DNA of 64,000 nucleotides, from NCBI GenBank assembly GCA_016490735.1, contig JAEMWC010000615.1, positions 385,001-449,000 on the forward strand, given 5' to 3'. Below the pieces are notes generated by a model. The model was given only the letters and a program-made list of their open reading frames with translations. It was not told the origin of the DNA and did not search any database. This document shows positions 55,610-64,000 of the stretch, in pieces (the stretch's first letter is position 1; each line of letters starts with the position of its first letter). A program made the position numbers and the translations under genes. The stretch comes from Pachyseris speciosa (taxonomy: Eukaryota; Cnidaria; Anthozoa; Scleractinia; Pachyseridae).

Positions 55610-56398
55610 AAAAACTTCCATTCTTTACCCCTGTTGCTTCCACTTATTCTTCTCTTGTCCTTTTCGGACTTGTACTTTTGTCGAAGTTATTTCATTTTAT
55701 TTATGACCTCCTTCACTGAGAATCACTCACAATAACCATTGCTTTGTAGTTTAACCTGAAAAACGTTGAGGATACATCATTGGTTACTAATAACCATTTT
55801 CTTAAATCCTTCTCTGGCTAATTACTTGAATAGGGGCTTATTTTTAAATCATAAAATGTAACAAGTTTGTTTCCAAACCAGATAAAAACTACAGAATACA
55901 CTTGCATATATTCCGTAATTACAAATATCGTCTGATTGAGAGGGGTAGCTTTTATGAGAATTTTTACGATTTGGAAACATCTTTAAATATTTCCTTTGTT
56001 TATATAGATTCCAACTTTAACCTGTTGCTTAGTATCACAAAAACTGTCCTTCTCGGTCAAACGACATTCATTATTACAAATTGAAACATGTAAATGACCT
56101 TCCAATTTCCTTGAAAAATTGGAATGTTAAATTCATCCTAATAATATATCACGTTCAACTACGCGGTATTCTGATCAAACTCTGTAAAAATAGTATGTCA
56201 ATTACCATACGACCGGATGGATTGACAATTTATGCCCACCAACATGGCAATACATGTCCCAAGAATACGTTTGAAAAACAGCATGTGAACGAGAAGAAAC
56301 TTCTCTTATCTCAGTCATTATGAATCTTAACATACGTGACTGACCCTCTCACGAACTGGTGATAAAACCGAACGTACTCATTTCATGAGGGTACTCAC
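55610..56398. other. Intron-like sequence
   Basis: Between the SANT exon and the next recognised exon. No coding feature trusted; missing SANT helices could be encoded here but I could not find them. Confidence 0.4.
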
Positions 56399-56804
56399 CA
56401 GCAATGTTTTGTAAACCTCCCATGTCTCTTTCGACGTTTTGCAGTTATTTAAGGACAGCTGTATATGTTCTTCTCCCCAGGAAGTCGATCAAAGCTCCAG
56501 TAGCCTCCTTACTCCAAGAAACACCTCGATTTGTACGGGTCGGTGCGGCTTCCTTACTCTCAGAAAGAGACGCCATCATGAAACAAATGCGCATGTCTGA
56601 GACAAAAATATTGGCACGGCTCGGCCATCAGACGGGCCGAGACTACCTCGCCATGCGGTCTCGACCCGCCTAAGTTTTTGGGCTCGCGGGCCGTTGAAAT
56701 TTGCTTTTATACGGCAAAATTAGGAGTACCGTGCCATAAATTATTGGCCCGCGTGCCAAAATTTAGGAGTGCCGGGCCCAAAAACCTTATCGTGTATACC
56801 GGAC

Positions 56805-57307
56805 TTTCGTTACCTTCACAAACCGCCAAGGCGACAACAACAGGCGTTTCACGCATATATTTTTTTTTTTCGACAACGGAGTTACATACAAACCCTGTAA
56901 TTTATGTTCTGTTTACGCATGCCTACTCGCCAAGATGGCGTCTTAAACCGTGATAAGGTCTATAGTTTATCTGCCCAGTCGGTGCCAAAACTTCTGAATT
57001 TATGTACACTGTAGTGTATATTATCCCTTTTTCGACTTATCTTTTTTATGTTTTATGTTAATTAAAATATAAAACCGGGCCGGAAATCACAATAAAAGGC
57101 CTCGACGAGGACACGTTGGTTACTGGTTATGAAAACACACAAGGAGAAGGAAAACAACAACAACAACAACAACAACAAAAACATTGATTTCCAAGTTGTT
57201 TCCGTTTGAAAAACTTGAGCAATCCGCTGAACGGTCCTGATAATCCGTTCGGAAGAAAATTAACGAAGCGTCCGAACGGGTAGCCCGCTCGCTGAAGCAG
57301 ACTAATC
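56805..57307. other. No gene recognised; (CAA)n at 57149-57180
   Basis: Starts right after the Harbinger-like TIR. Contains a T-run near 56861 and a CAACAACAA microsatellite. No open frame of note. Confidence 0.5.
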
Positions 57308-57566
57308 GGCCGTTTTCACACTAGAGACGAACAAATCTTCTCAGACGGACAAGTCGTCTTAGTGTGCAAACGGGACGAACAAATTTTTAGGCCAACAAAC
57401 CGTATGAATTTGTCCGCCTGTTTCTCCGTCTGTGAAGACGAGTTTTAGAAGACGATTTGTCCATCCAGACGAACAAGTCGACTAAAGTACGACCTAAATT
57501 CACATCAGATAAACAAAGATGAACAAATCGTCAGACGATTTGTTCGTCTCTAGTGTGAAAACGGCC
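57308..57566. mobile_element. MITE with perfect 30-bp inverted repeats
   Basis: GGCCGTTTTCACACTAGAGA... at 57308-57337 is exactly reverse-complemented at 57537-57566, and the word AGACGA/GACGAACAA recurs inside. GGCCGTTTTCACACTAG termini resemble hAT/PiggyBac-like MITEs of invertebrates, but no clear target duplication lets me assign a superfamily. Confidence 0.9.
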
Positions 57567-60151
57567 ATTCAAACACTCGACTTCCTGTTCTTGGCCAACA
57601 AGTTCGCGCGAAACAAATCAGTCTTAAGATGTTTGAAGCTAAAAAATACTTAGCTGAAAGAATCAAATGCAACTGTGATCGGTGCATCATAGAAGCGTTG
57701 AAGAAAAATCTTCTCTGTAAAGAGTGTATTTTACCGTTGTAATCAGCGAATTGCATTGTAGCGAAGAGAACCAGACGTATAATTTTTCAGCGCTTGTCGT
57801 GAACCCGGAAGAAAGATCGTGTCAGTGAATAGAGTATTTTACCGTTTGAATCACCTCATTGTGCCGAGGAGAACCAAAGATATAACCTTTTTCAGCGCTT
57901 GCCGAGGCCGCAATTAATTAAATATTCTCAAGGGACGTTTCCCGGCTTTATTTATGCAAATGAGGCATAACATATGACAGCCAACTGTCACATGAGATCA
58001 CCACCGGTTTACGACGGATTCTTATGAAACCTCGCATATTTACTAAATGCGGCATGGTAAATTGATCTAATGAGGGTTTTTGCTTTGTATGAAAAAAATG
58101 AAAAATCACTATATTGCATAACATCATCCAAGTGGTCCACAGTTAGCGAGTGGGATAAAGAGTCTGCAGTGTCAAACATTTTGCCTACGTTTGGTCAGCG
58201 GTGAGGGCCTACTTAAAGTACATACCAATGCGGAATTAGTTTGCGGAATGGCTTGTGGCGTGACTTGCGGCATGGCATAATGTGCGGAATGTAATATATG
58301 CAGATTGAAATTAATTCAACTGAAAGCGCGCCCTTTCTGTAGTTGAAATTTCTACAGTTCGCGATTATTGGTCGTGTCTGACAGCCTAACTAAATGTGAA
58401 TAATCGCAAACTAGTTGCAGAACTCGGTCACAACAAAATATTGTAAAAAATTGGTCATAATTTGACCGAGAAATATTTCAGTGTTGAGTACTGCTCTCTA
58501 ATCTAAACTCTTGTGATTGTGTTAATCCGGATGTAACTGTTGACATGAAATCTACATTTACATCCATTTGGTCGGCAAAACGCACCAACCATCTCAAACC
58601 AGATAGGACAGATTTGTCGCTTTAGGTGAAACGAGAACAAGAGGCTACAATTAGCCTAAACCCGGGCTTGCAATTAGGGATAAGTTAGGGATACAGTATT
58701 GTATCCCTAACTTAGTGCTAAACAAAAGAATAGAGGGAAGTCTGTCTTTCTTACATCGGACGCATTGTGTTTAGCTTGTGTTGGAGTCTATTTCTTTAGA
58801 CCCCTATCAACATATATTCCACTAAAATACAGCTCAACCATTGAGAACAATAATTATAACACTTGTAAAAAATATTTCTAAAAGAACAAGAAAAAGAGAA
58901 ACAGAAAAAATAAAGCCCGTGATATATACCACTAACAGACATCGAACCCGGGTTAGCTGCGTCACAGGCAGGAACAATGACCTTTAGGCCACAGAGGTTT
59001 ATCATTATGCAAGGTGATAAAAATAGTGTATTGATTTCAAAAAAAAACTAAGCACACTTGTTTTCGCTTCGATGGATAATTGTTTGAGAAAGGAAACGCT
59101 TATCGAACGATGTAGGATTTTTTCGCATAAATGTGAATGGAGTCTCGGTGAAATGTGAGTAGAAAATTAATTAGCAGAGTGAAACTGTTTACAAATACGT
59201 CAATCCAGGGTCATTTGAAACACAAGAAAGGAACGTTTCTGGACAGTTTCAAGGGACGCTAGTACATTTGTAAAAACTAATCGCTTATCATTCAAACATT
59301 AAAGTCCAGAAATTAAAATAGTAAATTAACTACCTGTCAAAGTCTCAGGGGTGTGTGATATCCCGTACTTGAGTTATTCAACAAAATGTACATCTCAATG
59401 GAGCGGATACGGGGAACACGGCAGTCCATCTGGAGTTAAATTTTGGTCATGTTAAAAGCTTTCTTCTCGCTGCAAGCAGGGAGAGAGAATAAATGAATTG
59501 AATCGAAGTGACTAAAAGGAATCTTTCGTGAGTTTGACTGTCCCCCACAAGTTCGGTACATCTCCACGGTGCTTGCTTTGATAAAAATACTTAAAGGGAA
59601 ACAAGGGTCTAGAAAATTTTTATCATAAGTGAAAGGCCATGTACACAGGAATTCAAATCTGGTATTCGTTTGATTAAGTGCCGTTCTGAATTCTATTCAG
59701 ATGACTTTGAAATCGCGCTAAATAGCCGCTTTTGAGAGCAAGAGGCCGCCAACTTGGAACTGAGAAATGGTATCGAGGCTGTGACGTAACATTAGACAAG
59801 CTGATCTTTGGCAGAAGCCTGAAAAAAAAAATCAGGACTTCAACGGGGTTTAAACCCGTGACCTAGCGATTACCGTTGCTCCAAAAGTAGATTTTCGCAC
59901 CAAATTGGTGACGTCATTCAAGGACAAACAAGGCGAAGATTACGAACTAGCGGGCCTGAAGGTAATGATTACAGCGCTTGATAGACACTTGGCAAACAAA
60001 CTAGCCTTATAGCTGTAGCCAGTAATTGTTTAGCCGGTTTTTAAGGCTAAAAAACACTTTCAAAACATTAAGAAAACTGTTGTTTTTTTGATTTTCAAAG
60101 ACCACAAATTGCACTCGCCCTACGGGCTCTTGCAATTTTGTGAGTCTTTGA

Positions 60152-60187
<36 letters not shown>

Positions 60188-60402
60188 TCGAAATCATGTG
60201 ATTACCTATACAAATAGGAGTTCACTTGAAGCCTCCACTAAGAAGCAACTCTTCCCAGTTGTATTTCTCATAGTATTTGGATGTGAACATGTTTGAATAA
60301 TGTTTCAGTGGCATAGCCTGGATTGTAAAAGATGCCACATAATTCATCAATATCACTAGTATCCTTTTTAGCTCATGGATGACAAAGTCATGCCATGAGG
60401 TA
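57567..60402. other. No gene; scattered small repeats
   Basis: No coding region recognised. Small items: a repeated pair TTACCGTT(G/T)(T/G)AATCA at about 57730 and 57840; a 32-nt perfect hairpin at 58682-58713 (AAGTTAGGGATACA arms); a tRNA-like scrap at about 58925-58990 (complement has GGGTTCGATG); and another at about 59830-59880. Confidence 0.5.
59815..59885 (-). repeat. tRNA-derived SINE scrap
   Basis: On the complement, GGAGCAACGGTAATCGCTAG followed by GTCACGGGTTTAAACCCC looks like the anticodon-to-T-arm part of a tRNA-derived SINE head (B-box-like GGGTTTAAACC). The A box and body are not clear. Confidence 0.4.
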
Positions 60403-60506
60403 AGTAGTATAGGCGGAGTCAATCAAATACCACCCGACCCATATGACCTCGTCGCTCCTCAGTCACGTGGGTCGGGTTGTATTTGATTGAGTCCGCCTAT
60501 ACTACT
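60403..60506. mobile_element. 104-bp MITE/foldback
   Basis: AGTAGTATAGGCGGA(C/G)TCAATCAAATA at the left is mirrored at the right by TATTTGATTGAGTCCGCCTATACTACT. Arms of ~43 bp with a few mismatches, continuing through CCCGACCCA(T/C). Confidence 0.88.
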
Positions 60507-60689
60507 GAGATGTCAAACCAAGCCCCGATGCGACTAATTAGAGAATAGTATCTTCTCAGTAACCCACACCCATCACTTGCGATGGAAAACAACGCAAGGA
60601 AACGCGACGCGTCCGTCCAATTAGAAAGAAAACCGTACTCTAAAACCAACGAGATGGAAACCAACTCAACAGAAGCTTAGATCGACGAG

Positions 60690-63600
60690 GCCGCGCTCCT
60701 TTCCTTTTTGGACAGCGTGTTTTCAGAGGCAAAGCAGCCGACGCCCACCTCTCCCCCCCCCCCCCCCCCTTCCCCCCACACACACAAAAAGCGGAGGCTG
60801 TTTAGGAGGGCCGGCGAGCCGTTGGTCACTTTTGCTGAAACAGTTGCCCCCCAAAGTGCAGTGCGCCACCCACCACCTGTTCTTCGCCCGTACCAACCAC
60901 CTTACCCAACCCCCACCCCTCGACAAACAACCATCAAGACTGAGCTGTTACGAGAGTTGAAACTCCAGTCAAAAGACGGCGAACAGCGGTTAGTTATCAG
61001 GGAGAGATTCGGGGCTTGTTCGACACAACATTCGAGGGGGTTGAAGAGGGGGGTCGAGGGAGGCGCTTTGTTCTTTGGCGTTATCTGAATGGTTTGGAAA
61101 AGGATCAAACGAGGCACTTCATGGAAAAAATTCGTTACAGTGTTAACACCACTCTTTACCTGAGATACGTTAGTCTATATCGGTTGCACAACATCGAGGA
61201 TGGTTATATCATGGTGTACTCCGACAACGTTGACAGCGGCTACCCCTGGTTTCAAACGCTGCAGGCGGCCGGCCGTTGATTGGCGAAAAAGGAAAAGGCA
61301 CGTCTGGAGCTCAAAAAAATTCAGCGACCAAACACGAAATGGGTGTTCGAAAGTTTCTACCGAGTGGATGAAAGAGTCGTGCTTGACCGCCAACCACTGT
61401 TGGGCACGGAGCCGCTTCCAACCTGGTTGCGCAACCTGGCCCACAACCACGGGATGATCGGACTTGACACCTTTCAAGACAGACCTTTGCTTCTGGCGCT
61501 GCTTGGCCGTGCACCGTGGCGCAAGACCGGACAGAAGCACCAACATGGCCCGTGGGTTGGCTCAGAGTTATCTCCAGCTCCCCACCTCCCCCAAACGATT
61601 GTCTCGGAACGTCGCTGGACGAGTTGTACCAGATCGAAAGGCATTTCAGTCGGGCGTTGCCCGCTTCACAATGGCTTGCCATTCGAGTTTACGAGCCCGA
61701 ACGAGGTGTTGAAGGAAATGTGGTTTCGCACCTCCGACGGAATCCAACCAACCAGCTGAGGAACATTCTTCTGACAATTGCAATCTTCGTAGGGCACGCG
61801 TTTTTCATCCGGGACATCACAAAACTTGCGCGTGTTTAACCTTGTGCCCAGTGCAACGCGAGATTCACGAAAATTTCAAATCTCCAACGCCATGCAAACG
61901 ACAGATGTACAAAAGGAGAGACCACGATCGCCTACCGGTGAAACAGCTTGAAAAACCGCAAACGACCTTTGAGAGGGCGTTCTTCCCAAAGAGTGTTCGT
62001 TTCTCGTGCACAGCAACGCGCTGGCTGCAACGAGAGGCACACAAACACAAAACCCACATTCACCACGCGCTGTGCGGGAATGGGGGCGAGCGGTGGATTG
62101 CGGGGGCGCCCGTGGATGGCTTCGACCCCGTGTCCAATACCGTATTTCAGTTTCACGGCTGCTGGTACCACGGGTGCCGCAGGTGTTTTCCTGAAAACCG
62201 AGCCGATCGACGAGTGTGGGATAACGTTGGAAGACCGGTTAACAGCGACCAAAAAACGTACCTCGCGTGGCGGGCTTCGAAGTTGTGGAGATGTGGGGTG
62301 TCAAGTAGGGCCCCAGCAGAGCAACCTCTTGCCCAAACCCTTCACGAAAAGCTACTCCCACGCGATCCTTTACGACTTCAAAGCGTTCGGAGACCGCAAC
62401 CGTCGGAAGGCATCAACGCGGACCCTCACGATCGAAAACGTGCACGTGCTGATTTCCGTTTCGGTCGGAGACACTGTGGAGCCGTAGCTTATGCACATTT
62501 GTGACAAAGACTCAACCACACTTATTCAACACTTCATGGAAGAGTTGGCGCGGCGAGGAAGAAACATCCGAGCGGCAGTGAGGGCAGAGTTCCTTCCGAC
62601 TGACTTGGAGTACCTCCCCAAAAATCAGCGCGGTTTTATCGAAGACTGGTGCAACCAGGTTCCGACCCTCGGTTTCAACTCAGGCAATTACGACTTGAAT
62701 CTTATCAGGGACCACTTCGTGGGACGGCTGACTGACATGACCAAAAAGGTCGTTGTGGCAAAAAAAGCCAACAAAATCATGTCAATCACCACACCCGAGT
62801 TTCGTTTTCTCGACATCGTCGACTACCTTGGTCAAGGGACCAGCTACGACAAATGGGTGAAAACTTTTGAGTGCGAGGGTGAGAAATCATGGTTTCCATA
62901 TGAATGGTTCGACTCGCCCGACAAGCTTGATTACGAAGGACTTCCATCCTATTCCGCGCGGTATTCCAAACTGCGTTGCGAGTACGTGCTTTCATTGAAC
63001 CACTGGGAGCAGTGCAACCGCCTGTTCCAAGAAAAGGGGATTTGGACTTTCACCGACTGGCTGCGGTTTTACAACAACTTGGACGTGGTTCCAGGGCTGT
63101 AGGCCCTGAATAAAAAGCGGGGCTTTTACACAGGGAAAGGAATCGACATTTTGAAAGACGCGGTTTCGTTTCCCGGAGTCCGCATGCACTATTTTCTCCT
63201 GGGAGCGGTCGAAAGGGGCGCCGAGCTGTGGACGCCGGGCAAAGAAGCTTACAAAATACTGAAAGGCACAGTAGTCGGTGGGCCAAGCATCGTCTTCACT
63301 TGGTACCACGAAGCGGGGAAAACCAGCATCCGCAGTTACCAAGTTTCCAGCCCCCGCCCATGCCAGAAAATCGTGGGCTTTGACGCTAACGCTCTTTACC
63401 TCTCAACAATGCTGCAAGACATGCCCTGCGGAAAGGAAAGGATCATGCGCTACGAAGAAGAAGGGGCGGCCAGAGCGGCGCCCGATTTCACGCGAAGGCT
63501 TCGAGCGGGGACCTGGTTTGGTTTCACCAAAGTTGTTCATCGAGATTCCCAGACCTCTGTGGTCGAAATTCGAGGAGATGTGCCTGTTCTTTGTCAACAA

Positions 63601-64000
63601 GCAGGTGCCCACCGAAGCCGTTCCACAACACATGTTGGATTACCTGCAGCGCACCGGCAGAAGCCTCACAGACGGATAAAAGCTGGCGGGCGCCCTGGCT
63701 GCGAAAAAATTGTTGGTCTTCGCCCTCCTGCCGAAATAGTACGTTGATCATGGAGTGGTGATTACAGCTGTTTACCGCACCATCGACTACCAGGCCGCCA
63801 AACCCTTCACTTGGTTTCTGGAAGAAGTCACCATCACCCGAGGGACCGGCGACACGGACAACAGCAAAGCACTCCTCGCCGATGTGTTCAAGCTGGCTGG
63901 CTTGGGACAAGTGGAGCGGGCACATCCTGGACTTTTCAAACTCGAGTGCGAAGGTCGGCGGATGATTGCGACCTGCTCGAAGTGTTATTTCGTGGACGTC
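60690..64000 (+). pseudogene. Second protein-primed-type family B DNA polymerase (G+C-rich), runs off window
   Basis: Coding starts near 60700 with a Pro-rich N-terminus (C-run at 60756-60772). It continues through VLWRYLNGLEKDQTRHFM and LHNIEDGYIMVYSDNVDSG (61030-61250), KIQRPNTKWVFESFY, a Cys-containing CLAVHRGARPDRST module (about 61485-61530), a CxxC..H-type finger (61850-61910), and VDGFDPVSNTVFQFHGCWYH (about 62120-62170), an endonuclease-fold block. Then exo I region (about 62450-62540), exo II GFNSGNYDLNLI (about 62680), exo III YNNLD (about 63072) and motif A FDANALYLS (about 63382). Frameshifts occur near 61280, 61480, 61850, 62200 and 63550; an in-frame TAG lies at 63100. Visibly G+C-richer than the rest; unlike the PolB at 19.7-25.1 kb. 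Confidence 0.85.

Larger units (their letters stand above)
52436..56579 (-). pseudogene. SANT/Myb-like Harbinger partner gene with zinc-ribbon exon (multi-exon)
   Basis: Leftward exons with splice signals. Exon 1 is 56579-56399, with GVSWSKEATGALIDF and, after a frameshift, KTSKETWEVYKTLL, a SANT-like trihelix start. A second is 55605-55505, with HNIEPPVIINTMAESEDIE. A third is 54844-54642, with Cys pairs KCETC, CAHC and CPNC and a 1-nt frame break. A fourth is 53934-53616, with three 20-residue repeats (FDKTREVENGKTGDHTT type) then basic KRKRKS. The last is 52745-52436, with a coiled coil EFRLQQSILENQRRREERE. Junctions of the last three exons keep phase. SANT partners bind the element and help import the transposase; the zinc ribbon is unusual. 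The SANT domain is incomplete. Confidence 0.7.
50553..56804. mobile_element. PIF/Harbinger-like DNA transposon, 6.25 kb
   Basis: The left end GCCCGGTTTACACGACAAG, continuing to TTTTTGGGCCCGGCACTCC, matches the reverse complement of the right end (about 56750-56804), with GTCCGGTATACACGATAAG and the same GGGCCCGGCACTCCTAAATTT core. The arms are ~50 bp and ~85-90% alike by eye. Inside are a rightward DDE transposase and a leftward SANT/Myb-like gene, the two-gene layout of Harbinger elements. A LINE 3' end (52865-53455), a hairpin (53974-54052) and a MITE (55142-55349) have been added. A clear target duplication is not visible. Confidence 0.85.

Noticed and set aside
58925..58990. tRNA-His-like gene on the complement
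   Set aside because: An anticodon-like loop exists but the T arm and acceptor do not pair; best seen as a SINE scrap.
61175..61682. Leftward 123-codon ORFs
   Set aside because: Antisense shadows of the G+C-rich second PolB gene, which has recognisable motifs on the + strand.

Overview
The window looks like a piece of an animal nuclear genome, most likely an anthozoan cnidarian (coral or anemone). The evidence is AT-rich DNA with few host exons, many CR1/L2/Jockey-type LINE fragments, Penelope-like elements (PLEs) with GIY-YIG nuclease remnants, tRNA-derived SINEs, and many short inverted-repeat elements. It also carries eukaryotic splice signals and a Polinton/adintovirus-type provirus. The lineage is an inference; no marker gene fixes it.

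Region 1 (about 1.2-25.7 kb) is one decayed Polinton/adintovirus-like integrated virus. A leftward block carries the major capsid protein (MCP), a small basic ORF and the penton-like minor capsid protein. A rightward block carries a coiled-coil structural gene, the packaging ATPase, a glycine-rich virion-type gene, an adenain-type protease, a zinc-ribbon ORF, a PLA2-like fragment, a chromodomain integrase, a coiled-coil ORF, a protein-primed family B DNA polymerase (PolB) and a small N-myristoylation-type ORF. The two blocks diverge from about 12.0 kb. Almost every gene has stops or frameshifts. Later insertions split it: two copies of one short-TIR DNA element (1390-5963 inside the MCP gene, 7488-11406 inside the penton gene), a block with a PLE fragment (15.4-18.1 kb) and a 5'-truncated LINE inside PolB (22.66-24.52 kb). 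Copy A of the DNA element itself carries a TA-flanked miniature element that is absent from copy B.

Region 2 (26-49 kb) is a graveyard of non-LTR and Penelope elements in both orientations. It includes a solo LTR with perfect 5-bp target duplications inside a PLE, a two-ORF LINE (35.5-39.5 kb), a tRNA-SINE pair, several MITEs and a 1.5-kb TIR element. Two places look like host-type exons: a Cys-rich exon at 41.2 kb and a clean 106-codon phase-0 exon at 46.95-47.26 kb.

Region 3 (50.55-56.80 kb) is a PIF/Harbinger-like transposon with matching TIRs. It has a rightward DDE transposase pseudogene and a leftward multi-exon SANT/Myb-like partner gene, which also carries a Cys-pair zinc-ribbon exon and three 20-residue repeats. 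A LINE 3' end sits in one of its introns.

Region 4 (60.7 kb to the window end) is a visibly G+C-richer, decayed gene for a second, different protein-primed-type PolB that runs off the right edge. Between 56.8 and 60.7 kb I see MITEs and tRNA-like SINE scraps but no gene. Nothing here looks bacterial: no operons, rRNA or CRISPR.
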